In this document: positions 34,050-42,401 of the stretch, piece by piece
Layout of the letters: each line of letters begins with the position of its first letter
How positions within the stretch are numbered: the stretch's first letter is position 1
From: Bacillota bacterium
Lineage (GTDB): Bacteria > Bacillota_I > Bacilli_A > Erysipelotrichales > Erysipelotrichaceae
Length of the DNA: 64,000 nucleotides
Assembly: GCA_023388995.1 (NCBI GenBank)
Contig: JAEWFD010000038.1
Coordinates: 1-64,000 of the forward strand
Direction of reading: 5' to 3'
Program-made: the position numbers and the translations under genes
Notes under the pieces: model-generated
What the model saw: only the letters and a program-made list of their open reading frames with translations
Database searches by the model: none
What the model was told of the DNA's origin: nothing

Positions 34050-34157
34050 GTTTAGCATTTCTAAACTATAAAGCATCTTTTCTTAAACACAGTATTATTA
34101 TACACATTCTGTTTTTAGATGCAATAACTTTTACCAAAAAGTTTAACAAAATTAAAC
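34050..34157 (-). promoter_or_regulatory. pot promoter with two GTTTA-N7-TAAAC palindromes
   Basis: Promoter: TTGCAT (34119-34124), 16-bp spacer, TATAAT (34097-34102), minus strand. Palindromes GTTTAG-N5-CTAAAC (34050-34066) and GTTTAA-N5-TTAAAC (34141-34157) lie downstream and upstream of it, 91 bp apart, both of the same 17-bp form. They are likely PotR sites. Confidence 0.75.
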
Positions 34158-34221
34158 AGGAAATACAGTAGCGCTGTAACATAACTTTAAAAATACACTG
34201 TAAAGTCCTCAAATACAAAAG

Positions 34222-34249
34222 AAAAACACCATGCCTAAGTTGCATGGTG
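34222..34249 (-). terminator. Terminator after the aldo/keto reductase gene
   Basis: CACCATGC (34227-34234) and GCATGGTG (34242-34249), then TTTTTC on the minus strand. Confidence 0.88.
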
Positions 34250-34271
34250 CATGCTTATATTTGCTTTCTTT

Positions 34272-35189
34272 TTATGGCAGCTTGTTGCCGGCAGCAAGGT
34301 AAATCGCGTACCACTCTTCCCTTGTCAGACGAAGCTTTGAAGCCGCAGCAATGTCCGCAATCCGCGTCGGATTCATCGTTCCAATGACAACCTGCATCTG
34401 GGCCGGATGCGTCAGAATCCAGCTGACCGCAATCGCCGTATTTTTTACTTGATACTTCTTTGCAATTTCATCAATTACCGCATTTAGTTCCGGGAAGCGT
34501 TCATGATCCAAAAAGACTCCTTCGAAGAAACCATATTGGAACGGCGACCATGCCTGGATGGTCATGTCGTGCAAACGCGAGTATTCCAGAATGCCGCCGT
34601 CATAATCAACAGCATGGGCGTGCTTCATATTCACATTGATGCCCGCATCAATCATGCCGGTATGCATAATCGAGAACTGGAGCTGATTGGCTACCAGATC
34701 CTGCTTGCAATATTTCTTTAACAAGGCAATCTGACCGGGATTTTGGTTACTTACGCCAAAGTGCTTAACTTTGCCTGCCTGATACAGCATATCAAAGGTT
34801 TCGGCGACTTCAGCCGGTTCAAACAACGTATCCGGGCGATGTAACAGGAGCACATCCAGGTAGGACGTATCCAGCCGTTTTAGAATGCCATCCACAGCAT
34901 GCAGAATATGTTCCTTGGAAAAATCAAAGCATCCTTTCCGGATACCGCACTTGGATTGCAGGATGATTTCTTCTCTGCGAATTCCAAGTTCTTTTGCTGC
35001 TGCCGCAAAAATCCGTTCCGATTCTCCTTGGCCGTAAATATCTGCATGATCAAAAAATTGAATGCCGGCATCTAGTGCAGCCGTAATGGTATGCTTGGCT
35101 TCTTCCGTGCTCAGCTTCGCCATCCGCATGCAGCCGAGGGCAATATTGGATACCATCAACGACGATGTTCCCAGTCTCATTTGTTTCAT
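34272..35189 (-). CDS. Aldo/keto reductase (YdhF-like)
   Basis: 305 aa NADPH-dependent oxidoreductase on carbonyl compounds. The TIM-barrel catalytic tetrad is readable: D in DHADIYG (D47), Y in the same motif (Y52), K in Q-S-K-C near 79, and H in LLLHRPD (H near 117). The coenzyme-binding end I-G-T-M-N-P-T-R is near 270. Natural substrate unknown. AGAAGGG precedes the ATG. A perfect inverted repeat covers the promoter's -35 region. Confidence 0.9.
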   Translation of the reverse strand: MKQMRLGTSSLMVSNIALGCMRMAKLSTEEAKHTITAALDAGIQFFDHADIYGQGESERIFAAAAKELGIRREEIILQSKCGIRKGCFDFSKEHILHAVDGILKRLDTSYLDVLLLHRPDTLFEPAEVAETFDMLYQAGKVKHFGVSNQNPGQIALLKKYCKQDLVANQLQFSIMHTGMIDAGINVNMKHAHAVDYDGGILEYSRLHDMTIQAWSPFQYGFFEGVFLDHERFPELNAVIDEIAKKYQVKNTAIAVSWILTHPAQMQVVIGTMNPTRIADIAAASKLRLTREEWYAIYLAAGNKLP

Positions 35190-35212
35190 GTTATTCCCTT
35201 CTTTCTGCTTTC

Positions 35213-35252
35213 ATTATACACCATTTTTTATTCTCTTCACGAGAATAAAAAA
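35213..35252 (-). promoter_or_regulatory. AKR promoter with a 12-bp perfect inverted repeat
   Basis: -10 TATAAT (35213-35218, minus). The repeat TTTTTTATTCTC (35224-35235) and GAGAATAAAAAA (35241-35252) lies 5 bp upstream, over where a -35 would be, suggesting a repressor or activator site. Confidence 0.65.
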
Positions 35253-35276
35253 ACCAAAGACAGTCCCCCATCTTTG
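35247..35276 (-). terminator. Terminator after trxA
   Basis: CAAAGA (35255-35260) and TCTTTG (35271-35276) with a loop of 10, then a T-tract of 7 to 8 on the minus strand. It abuts the AKR inverted repeat. Confidence 0.75.
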
Positions 35277-35285
35277 ATTGGTATG

Positions 35286-35594
35286 TTATAAAATGGATTG
35301 AATCAATTGTTCCAGCATTGGTTTTGGCTGGAAGCCAACTACTTGCTTCGCAACTTTTCCATCTTTGAAAGCAACTAGATTTGGAATAGACATGACGCCA
35401 TATTCTCTTCCCAAGTCTTCTTGATCCACATTCACTTTTACGATTTCTACTTGTCCGGCAAATTGTTTGCTTAACTCTTCCAAGACCGGAGCAATCATCT
35501 TACATGGACCGCACCAGTCAGCATAGAAGTCAATCAACAATGGTTTGTTCGATGCGATTAATTCCTTCGCTTCACTAGATGTTACAATTTTCAT
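35286..35594 (-). CDS. trxA: Thioredoxin
   Basis: 102 aa cytoplasmic dithiol redox protein. The active site is WCGPCK (C28, C31) and the cis-Pro loop S-I-P-N is near 71. It begins with MKIVTSSEAK, and AGGAGAG lies just before the ATG. It has its own promoter (35624-35652) and terminator. Confidence 0.97.
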   Translation of the reverse strand: MKIVTSSEAKELIASNKPLLIDFYADWCGPCKMIAPVLEELSKQFAGQVEIVKVNVDQEDLGREYGVMSIPNLVAFKDGKVAKQVVGFQPKPMLEQLIQSIL

Positions 35595-35623
35595 TTTATC
35601 TCTCCTTTTTCATTTATGTAGTT

Positions 35624-35652
35624 AGTATACCACAAATTACCGTATATGCTAA
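35624..35652 (-). promoter_or_regulatory. Promoter of trxA
   Basis: TTAGCA (35647-35652), 17-bp spacer, extended -10 TGGTATACT (-10 at 35624-35629). It overlaps the end of the upstream HAD gene. Confidence 0.7.
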
Positions 35653-36485
35653 AATAAATGCTCACAAATATACGCTGCTACACCATCCTGCGCATTGGTC
35701 AACGCATGGTCGGTAGCCAGCACCTTTAAGGATGCAAATGCATTGCCCATGGCAATTTTATTCTGTGCTGCTCGAAACATCGGAATATCGTTTTCACCAT
35801 CTCCGAAGACATAAACCTGAGCCAGATCAATATCCATATGCTCGCAGAATTGTGTTAATGCAAGTCCCTTGTCAGCCCGCGGATTCATTTCAATCCAATG
35901 GGCATTGACGCGCACAAACGACAAAGGATTGCCAGCTTTCAAGATGACATCATCCCAAACGTTTGTATCATATATATATGCCGCAAGCTTATGTGCGTCA
36001 CATGTAAGTGCTCCTAAATCGTCAACCAGAATATATTCAATCCCGGCATAGCGATCAGTTTCTTCTGTTCTGTCTGTCACATCTTTATACTGTTGCTGAT
36101 GCATATATCCGCCTGTCAGCTTTTCATTGTAGACTTCCGTATACACCTTATCCCCATGATACACCGCCAATTCCAAACCCATTTCTTTGCCGATGCGAAT
36201 GCTTTCTAGCAATACACTGTTGGGAATCACCGTCTCCCGCAATGTTTGATGAGTCTTGAAATCATAGATCAACGCACCATTGAAACAGAAGCCAAGCCCG
36301 GTATAACGCTCCAGCTGCAATGCCTTTGCATAATACTGCATCGACATGGGCGAACGTCCGGATGCCAGTACAACACCGATCCCTCGCTTCTGAGCTTCCA
36401 AAAAGACTTCGACTGTCTTTTCACTGAGCAGATGATCAGGTCGTGCTAAGGTACCGTCAATATCACTGATAATCCATTTCTTCAT
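35649..36485 (-). CDS. Cof-type HAD-IIB sugar-phosphate phosphatase
   Basis: 278 aa. HAD motif I is SDIDGTL (D8, D10), motif II is ASGRS near 41, and motif III/IV is the FGDGENDIPMF segment near 222-232. The family dephosphorylates sugar phosphates or flavin precursors; the substrate is unknown here. GGAGG lies 6 nt before the ATG. It lies 23 bp downstream of nagB, so may be co-transcribed with it. Confidence 0.9.
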   Translation of the reverse strand: MKKWIISDIDGTLARPDHLLSEKTVEVFLEAQKRGIGVVLASGRSPMSMQYYAKALQLERYTGLGFCFNGALIYDFKTHQTLRETVIPNSVLLESIRIGKEMGLELAVYHGDKVYTEVYNEKLTGGYMHQQQYKDVTDRTEETDRYAGIEYILVDDLGALTCDAHKLAAYIYDTNVWDDVILKAGNPLSFVRVNAHWIEMNPRADKGLALTQFCEHMDIDLAQVYVFGDGENDIPMFRAAQNKIAMGNAFASLKVLATDHALTNAQDGVAAYICEHLF

Positions 36486-36508
36486 AATTCCTCCAAATGA
36501 AAAGGATG

Positions 36509-37243
36509 CTAGGCACCCTTGATTCTGCTTGCTGCTTCTTCATCCACAATCACAACAACATCTGCGTGTGATTGCAACACGGTAACCGGACAAGCGGTTC
36601 TCTGGCTTCCATGTACCAATTCATAAATAGCATCTGCCTTGGATGCTCCGCAGGCGATTAATACAATCTTCTTAGAGCGCATGATGGAAGCAATGCCCAT
36701 TGTGATCGCTTGCTTTGGCACCAAGTCTAAGTTGCCATTGAAGAAACGCGCATTGTCTTCGATTGTTTTCTGATCCAAAGAAATGATATGTGTTGTTTGG
36801 TCAAAGGGTGTGCCCGGTTCATTGAAGCCAATATGTCCGTTGCGCCCCACACCCAGCAATTGCAAATCAATTTGATATTGCTGCATGGCTGCTTCGTAAG
36901 AAGCACATTCTTGTTCCAGATCCGCAGCATTGCCATTAGGCAGATGCACTTGCTCTTTTTTCACATCGATATGGTCGAATAAATTATTAAACATGAAGGC
37001 GCGGTAGCTTTCCGGATGATTTTCCGGCAAACCTACATACTCATCCAAGTTAAAGGTAGTTAACGTTTGATAGGAAGTATGCTGTTCTTTATGGTCTCTG
37101 ATCCATTCCTGATATAGCCCGATTGGTGAAGATCCGGTTGCTAAACCAAGCACTGGCTGCTCTTTGCTTGTTACGACATCTTTGATTACTTGAAATGCTT
37201 TTTTACTTACTTCATCATAATTGCGACAAATAATAATTTCCAT
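36509..37243 (-). CDS. nagB: Glucosamine-6-phosphate deaminase NagB
   Basis: 244 aa. Converts glucosamine-6-P to fructose-6-P and ammonia. Signature stretches: GLATGSSPIGLY near 33-44, NLDEYVG near 64-70 (catalytic D66), and GHIGFNEPGTPF near 134-146. The family is usually 240-265 aa. It is downstream of the aldose epimerase with its own promoter (37271-37299). It completes the route started by the PTS, ChbG-like and NagA genes at the other end of the window. Confidence 0.95.
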   Translation of the reverse strand: MEIIICRNYDEVSKKAFQVIKDVVTSKEQPVLGLATGSSPIGLYQEWIRDHKEQHTSYQTLTTFNLDEYVGLPENHPESYRAFMFNNLFDHIDVKKEQVHLPNGNAADLEQECASYEAAMQQYQIDLQLLGVGRNGHIGFNEPGTPFDQTTHIISLDQKTIEDNARFFNGNLDLVPKQAITMGIASIMRSKKIVLIACGASKADAIYELVHGSQRTACPVTVLQSHADVVVIVDEEAASRIKGA

Positions 37244-37270
37244 TCATTTCATCCTCTTTCTATCTAATTA

Positions 37271-37299
37271 AGCATACCTTAAGCCTATGAGAAGGTCAA
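37271..37299 (-). promoter_or_regulatory. Promoter of nagB
   Basis: TTGACC (37294-37299), 17-bp spacer, TATGCT (37271-37276), minus strand. Confidence 0.75.
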
Positions 37300-37312
37300 G
37301 GCATGTAAATCA

Positions 37313-38179
37313 TTAAAATACTTCAAATTCGTAGGTGTTCACAAAACAACGATCTGGTTCCAGCCAAATCATTCCTTTTTTGTCTTGGAATGCGCCGCTG
37401 TATCCGGCATCATCGCTGGTCGACAGCCATGGCTCGATGCATAAGAAAGTACGGTCATCCTTTGGCCACAAAGTCACAACCGGATGTCCGATGCAATTGA
37501 CGCGTACCCCGTGCTTTGGACCTGTCATACTGACATAAGATGATGATAGCTGATCAAAAGTCAAAGAATCAATGCCATAGCGTTCAAACGGAAGCTGCAA
37601 CGATTTGCTTTGTTCTGACTCAATAGCTGCATAACCTTCCAGCAAGAATCCATCTGCATCATAGTTGCATACTTCCATCTTTTCCATTTGATCAAATACA
37701 ATGGCATATTCGCTCATGCTTTCCTCTGGCAGCAGCGGACAGCAAAAAGCCGGATGATGACCAATGGTAAATGGCATCATCTCATCTCCATCATTATAAA
37801 TTTCATGGCGAATCACCATCTTGCTGCCTTGCAGTTCATAGCTCTTGCGCATCCGGAATGCGAAGGGATATTGCGCCAATGTTTCTTCATTGCTGCGAAG
37901 TTCCAGCACCACTTTACAATCTGTTTGCGATACCAAGGTAAATAAACCATACCGTGCAAAGCCATGATTGCCCATCGCATACTGCTTGCCATGGATCAAT
38001 TGCGTATCTTGATAACTCTTGCCAACTTTAGGAAACAAAGTAGGATTGCGGCCGCTCCAATGTTTGGGATTGCCATCGTGGATATAGTCCACGCCTGTTT
38101 GTTTGTCAATTAAATGATGCAGTTCACCTGCTTGCAAGTGGATTGCGGCTTGATGTGTTTTATTTTCGATGATAATCAT
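37313..38179 (-). CDS. Aldose 1-epimerase family protein (LacX/GalM-like)
   Basis: 288 aa, beta-sandwich sugar-binding enzyme. Family features: the NPTLFPKVG segment near 46, FARYGLF near 75, and HPAFCCPL (H) near 140. It probably interconverts anomers of a hexose or hexose-6-phosphate. It overlaps the end of the lipid-kinase gene by 20 bp, and its AAAGGAG is in that gene. Substrate unknown. Confidence 0.85.
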   Translation of the reverse strand: MIIIENKTHQAAIHLQAGELHHLIDKQTGVDYIHDGNPKHWSGRNPTLFPKVGKSYQDTQLIHGKQYAMGNHGFARYGLFTLVSQTDCKVVLELRSNEETLAQYPFAFRMRKSYELQGSKMVIRHEIYNDGDEMMPFTIGHHPAFCCPLLPEESMSEYAIVFDQMEKMEVCNYDADGFLLEGYAAIESEQSKSLQLPFERYGIDSLTFDQLSSSYVSMTGPKHGVRVNCIGHPVVTLWPKDDRTFLCIEPWLSTSDDAGYSGAFQDKKGMIWLEPDRCFVNTYEFEVF

Positions 38180-39065
38180 ACTGATCTCCTTTCGGTATCA
38201 CAAGCGGAAGTCCCTGATGAATAACCTGCAATTCAAAATGGGTACCTTCTATCAATTCTCCATCAATCTGTGCTTGGGTCAGTTCCGATGTATGCAGCGT
38301 AAAGCGATTGGTCTGAAATACGGTCACAACGGAAGCTTTTGTATGCTTCCCTGCCATATAGCGTGGAAACAACGGTAAAATGCGCAAGGTAGAAATATAG
38401 TCAATGACACTAACCTCAAATAAACCATCCGAAATATTTGCCGTCGGTGCGGGCATGAAACCTCCGCCATACCACTTTCCGTTCAAGCTGGAAATCAGCA
38501 ACGCATCTTTCGTGATACTCCGATCTTCCAATTCCAATGTCACATGCAGCGGTGTTGGATGCAAAACTTCCAGCAAGGCACTTTGCATATAAGCACCAGC
38601 TTTCAATTTGCTTTTGGCTTGCAGCTGCTTTGCCTTGCGGGTAATTGTCGCATCAATTCCGACGGAAAAGGAGTTCATGAATTTGCGGCCATTCAAAATA
38701 CCATAATCTATTTTTTCGACTGTTCCATTCAGTGTATCTTGAACCATTGTTTCAAAGTCATAGGAACGGTTGGTGATCATCCGGAAAAAATCATTGCCGG
38801 AACCACACGGAATAATCCCCAATGATACTCCTACATTCATGCCATTCAGCACCTCATTGAGGGTACCATCACCGCCAACCGCAAAGACGCGAACATCGTC
38901 ACTTTGCCGATAGCTGCGGGCAATTTCCGTTGCGTGCAGCGGATGCTGCGTATAGATCATTTCATATGGCTGCTTCCGCTTCTTGGCGATTTCTTCTATG
39001 ATTTTACTTTTCCGTAACCCTTCACCGTTCCCGGCTTTGGGATTGACAATAAACAGATCCTTCAT
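38160..39065 (-). CDS. Diacylglycerol kinase family lipid kinase (YegS/DagK type)
   Basis: 301 aa. The catalytic-domain motif VGGDGTLNEVLNG is at 63-75 (GGDGT at 64-68) and GSGNDFFRMI is near 92. The start MKDLFIVNPKAGNG is typical of YtlR/DagK-type proteins. It phosphorylates diacylglycerol or another lipid and lies at the membrane surface. AGGAG precedes the ATG. It is within an overlapping run of HAD phosphatase, kinase and epimerase genes. Confidence 0.92.
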   Translation of the reverse strand: MKDLFIVNPKAGNGEGLRKSKIIEEIAKKRKQPYEMIYTQHPLHATEIARSYRQSDDVRVFAVGGDGTLNEVLNGMNVGVSLGIIPCGSGNDFFRMITNRSYDFETMVQDTLNGTVEKIDYGILNGRKFMNSFSVGIDATITRKAKQLQAKSKLKAGAYMQSALLEVLHPTPLHVTLELEDRSITKDALLISSLNGKWYGGGFMPAPTANISDGLFEVSVIDYISTLRILPLFPRYMAGKHTKASVVTVFQTNRFTLHTSELTQAQIDGELIEGTHFELQVIHQGLPLVIPKGDQYDYHRK

Positions 39066-39074
39066 AAGCTGCTC

Positions 39075-39860
39075 CTAAATCAAACCAAATTGTTTGCATG
39101 TCAGATAAATGCCATCTTGCTCGATCGGCTCACAAATATAATCAGCTGCCTCTTTGGCAAGCGTGCTTCCGTTGCCCATCGCGACACCAACGCCGGCATA
39201 GCGAAGCATCTCTACATCATTAAACGAATCGCCAAAGGCCATAATTTGCGATCGATCTAAGTTCCATTCTCGCAAAACTACTTCGATTCCTGCTTGTTTA
39301 TTCGTGCCAAGCGGATATAAGTCCACCGTTCGTTCACTGGAACGATGATATTCGATCTGATGCAATTCATTGCGCAGCAATTCATCTTGCTGCGGTGTAC
39401 AGAAAGCGATGAAATGATGCACAGAAAACGGGCGCATTTCGCAAACAGGCGGAACATCACCATGATAGGCCATGATTGCTTCCTTTACCAAGGCACTTGG
39501 TTTTTGAATTAATCCTGTCTTTTGATCATCCATAAAATATAATTCAACCTTGTGCTCCATTGCGACATCAATAATCTTTAATACATCAGGCAAGGAAAAG
39601 GTCCGTGCCTGCACAATGCGTTCTTTCATATCAACACAACCTCCGGCTGCTGTAATACAAGCATCAAACGGAAGATCACGAATTGCTTCCGGCAATATGT
39701 TATATTCTGCGCGATTCCGGCCGGTGCATACCACCAGCTTAATGCCATTTGCATGCATCTCTCTGATAGCATCCAATGATGATGGTGCAATATACTGCTG
39801 ATCATGCAGGAACAAGGTTCCGTCAATATCGAAAAATACTGCTTTAATGTCTCTTTTCAT
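39075..39860 (-). CDS. Cof-type HAD-IIB phosphatase
   Basis: 261 aa. Motif I VFFDIDGTLF (D11, D13), motif II VCTGRN, motif IV MAFGDSFNDVEML near 210. The gene overlaps the YgiQ end by 17 bp and precedes the lipid kinase by 9 bp, so the three are probably one transcript. It is the second of three Cof-type proteins in the window; substrate unknown. Confidence 0.9.
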   Translation of the reverse strand: MKRDIKAVFFDIDGTLFLHDQQYIAPSSLDAIREMHANGIKLVVCTGRNRAEYNILPEAIRDLPFDACITAAGGCVDMKERIVQARTFSLPDVLKIIDVAMEHKVELYFMDDQKTGLIQKPSALVKEAIMAYHGDVPPVCEMRPFSVHHFIAFCTPQQDELLRNELHQIEYHRSSERTVDLYPLGTNKQAGIEVVLREWNLDRSQIMAFGDSFNDVEMLRYAGVGVAMGNGSTLAKEAADYICEPIEQDGIYLTCKQFGLI

Positions 39861-41706
39861 AACCCTTGCTGCTCTTTCTGTTGTGCTTCTGATATCCGCC
39901 CTGTTGCGCTGCCGGTTGCTGGCGTGTCTGCCGCGGCCTGATTAAAGCTCCTTCATGGAAGCCGATCAGATCCTGCCGGCCTGCTTCTTTTAAAGCCTCT
40001 GCTACCAAATCATAGTTCTGCGGATAAGTAAACTGCATCAATGCCCGCTGCATTGCTTTTTCTCTTGGTGTTTTCGGTACATAGACCTCTTGCATCGTAA
40101 GCGGATCAATTCCCGTATAATACATGCACGTAGACCTGGTAGCGGGAGTTGGATAGAAGTCCTGCACCTGCTGCGGCGTATGCTTGATTTTCTTCAAATA
40201 CAATGCCAAAGAAATGGCAGCATCCAGATCCGAACCTGGATGAGAACTCATCAAATAAGGAACCAGAAATTGATTTTTGTTATAGGTTTGATTCAACGAT
40301 TCGTACTTCGCCACAAACTTCTCATACAATTCCTTGCGTGGTTTGCCCATCTTATCCAGCACCTGCGGATCAACATGTTCCGGCGCTACTTTCAGCTGTC
40401 CGGAAATATGATGCTGAACCAATTCCCGAAAGAAGCTGTCATCCTTGTCGTACATGAGATAATCATAGCGGATGCCGGAGCGTACAAATATTTTTTTGAC
40501 CTTCGGCAACGTACGAAGCTCCCGCAAGACTTCTAAATACTCTTCATGAGAAACGCGCAAATTCTTGCATGCTTTCGGATGCAAGCATTCCTGTTTGGCA
40601 CAAGTGCCGTGTTCAATCTGCTTCAGGCACGATGGCTGATGGAAGTTAGCCGTTGGTCCTCCCACATCATGGATATACCCTTTGAACTCTTTATCCTGGG
40701 TAATGCGTTTTGCTTCTTCCACAATCGAATCCTTGCTTCGTGACGTAATAACACGACCTTGATGGTGCGTCAACGCACAAAAGGAACATGATCCAAAACA
40801 TCCACGGTTGGAAATCACAGAAAAACGAACTTCTTCAATTGCCGGAATTGTCTGGTATTTGGGATGGAACGTTCGCATATACGGGAGCTGGTATACGAAA
40901 TCCATTTCCTGCCGTGTCAGCGGCAAAGCCGGCGGATTTTGCACCAAGTAGATATCTCCGCTTGGTTCAATCAATGTTTTCGCAATGATCGCATCCACAT
41001 GTTCATGCTGAATTTGATAGCTTTTCGCATAGCTGCGCTTGTCGGCGCATATTTCCTGATAACTTGGCAAAACAATTGCATCATTCACATATGTAATGTC
41101 ACGGGTCTTCCATACTGTTCCCCGCACATAAATAATATCTTTCACAGGAAGTCCCGCATCCAGTGCTTCCGTAACTTCGACAACGGTATTTTCTGCCATT
41201 CCATAAATCAATAAATCTGCCTGGGAATCAATCAAGACTGATTGCCGGACACGATCATCCCAATAGTCATAATGTGCCAGCCGCCGCAGCGATGCCTCAA
41301 TTCCACCCAAAATAATCGGTGTTTTCGGGTACAGCCGCTTTACCATCTGCGAATACACAATCGTCGCCCGATCTGGTCGCTTCCCCATTTCACCTTGATC
41401 TGTATAGTTGTCTTTCTGTCTTCTTTTCTTTGCAACAGAATAATGATTTACCATCGAATCAATATTGCCGGCGGTAATCATAAAGGCCAGCCGCGGCTGC
41501 CCAAACTGCATGAAATCTTCTTTCTTCTTATAATCCGGCTGCGCCAATATAGCCACGGTATATCCATGTGCTTCAAGCACCCGGGAAATTATCGCAACAC
41601 CAAAAGAGGGATGATCTACATAAGCATCCCCGCTGATCAATACAATATCTATTTGATCAAGCCCTGCGTTGATCATTTCTTCTTTGGTAGTAATTAAAAA
41701 AGCCAA
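39844..41706 (-). CDS. YgiQ-family radical SAM protein (UPF0313)
   Basis: 620 aa. The radical-SAM cluster is C-x3-C-x2-C in RGCFGSCSFCA near 310. The YgiQ N-terminus (ITTKEEM, then VLISGDAYVDHPSFG) and the C-terminal FYPTPAT segment are clear. Function in bacteria is unknown, perhaps RNA or protein modification. The TTG at 41706 is chosen as start because AGGAG lies 8 nt upstream and family members begin at this point (MAFLPTT); the ATG at 41712 is only 2 nt from AGGAG. Confidence 0.92.
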   Translation of the reverse strand: MAFLITTKEEMINAGLDQIDIVLISGDAYVDHPSFGVAIISRVLEAHGYTVAILAQPDYKKKEDFMQFGQPRLAFMITAGNIDSMVNHYSVAKKRRQKDNYTDQGEMGKRPDRATIVYSQMVKRLYPKTPIILGGIEASLRRLAHYDYWDDRVRQSVLIDSQADLLIYGMAENTVVEVTEALDAGLPVKDIIYVRGTVWKTRDITYVNDAIVLPSYQEICADKRSYAKSYQIQHEHVDAIIAKTLIEPSGDIYLVQNPPALPLTRQEMDFVYQLPYMRTFHPKYQTIPAIEEVRFSVISNRGCFGSCSFCALTHHQGRVITSRSKDSIVEEAKRITQDKEFKGYIHDVGGPTANFHQPSCLKQIEHGTCAKQECLHPKACKNLRVSHEEYLEVLRELRTLPKVKKIFVRSGIRYDYLMYDKDDSFFRELVQHHISGQLKVAPEHVDPQVLDKMGKPRKELYEKFVAKYESLNQTYNKNQFLVPYLMSSHPGSDLDAAISLALYLKKIKHTPQQVQDFYPTPATRSTCMYYTGIDPLTMQEVYVPKTPREKAMQRALMQFTYPQNYDLVAEALKEAGRQDLIGFHEGALIRPRQTRQQPAAQQGGYQKHNRKSSKGYEKRH

Positions 41707-41841
41707 TTGCATCACTCCTAGCACCAATAGTATAACAGATTCCACCCTCCAGCACATCATTGTTTCACTTTCCAAGTTCTAAAAATAATCATTTTCTCAC
41801 AAAATACAAGCTGTTGGCAGTTGAAATCAGCTTCCCGGAAA

Positions 41842-41865
41842 GAAAAACAGATGCGTAAGCGCATC
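41842..41865 (-). terminator. Terminator after the GNAT gene
   Basis: GATGCG (41850-41855) and CGCATC (41860-41865), then TGTTTTTC on the minus strand. Confidence 0.75.
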
Positions 41866-41873
41866 CATTTGAA

Positions 41874-42293
41874 CTAAAGTATCTTTACCATAATCATTTC
41901 CTGCGGCTGATCAAACGGTGTATGATCCAGGAAAAGAGCACCTTTCTCGCGATAACCCAAATTGCGGTAAAAATGCTGTGCTGACTCATCAACTTGAGTG
42001 GATGTCATCACTGCGGTATAGCCGGATGCGCGCATTTCCGTTTCCCAAGCCATCATGGCAAGCTTGCCAAATCCTTTTTGACGATAGGCCTCATCTAAAT
42101 AAATAAGCGTCAGAAAAGGAATTGTATCCCAAAACAAGTTATAGCGCATAATTCCAATCAGTTTGTCATCGTCATGAATCACATAAGCCCGCTTCTCATA
42201 AATCTTCAATTCCAGTTCTCTCTTTGGCAAATGCTGATCGAACCTACGCCAAAATGATTGATCTTCTTCCATTGCATACCGTATCTTAAACAT
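41874..42293 (-). CDS. GNAT-family N-acetyltransferase
   Basis: 139 aa. The acetyl-CoA-binding motif A is RQKGFGKLAMMAWE (Q/RxxGxG/A). FLTLIYLDEAYRQ precedes it. Transfers an acetyl group from acetyl-CoA to an unknown amine. The ATG at 42293 has GAGGG at proper spacing; the longer start at 42332 is rejected. It lies between terminators and is monocistronic. Confidence 0.85.
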   Translation of the reverse strand: MFKIRYAMEEDQSFWRRFDQHLPKRELELKIYEKRAYVIHDDDKLIGIMRYNLFWDTIPFLTLIYLDEAYRQKGFGKLAMMAWETEMRASGYTAVMTSTQVDESAQHFYRNLGYREKGALFLDHTPFDQPQEMIMVKIL

Positions 42294-42371
42294 GGTTATC
42301 CCTCTTGCATTCTTTGTATCTGAATATAACACAATTAGCGAAAGAATGTCTATGCAAACTTTAGTACAAAC

Positions 42372-42394
42372 AAAAAGGACAGGTTTCCCTATCC
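42372..42394 (-). terminator. Terminator after catalase
   Basis: GGACAGG (42377-42383) and CCTATCC (42388-42394), then TTTTTG on the minus strand. Confidence 0.82.
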
Positions 42395-42401
42395 CTTGCA
42401 G

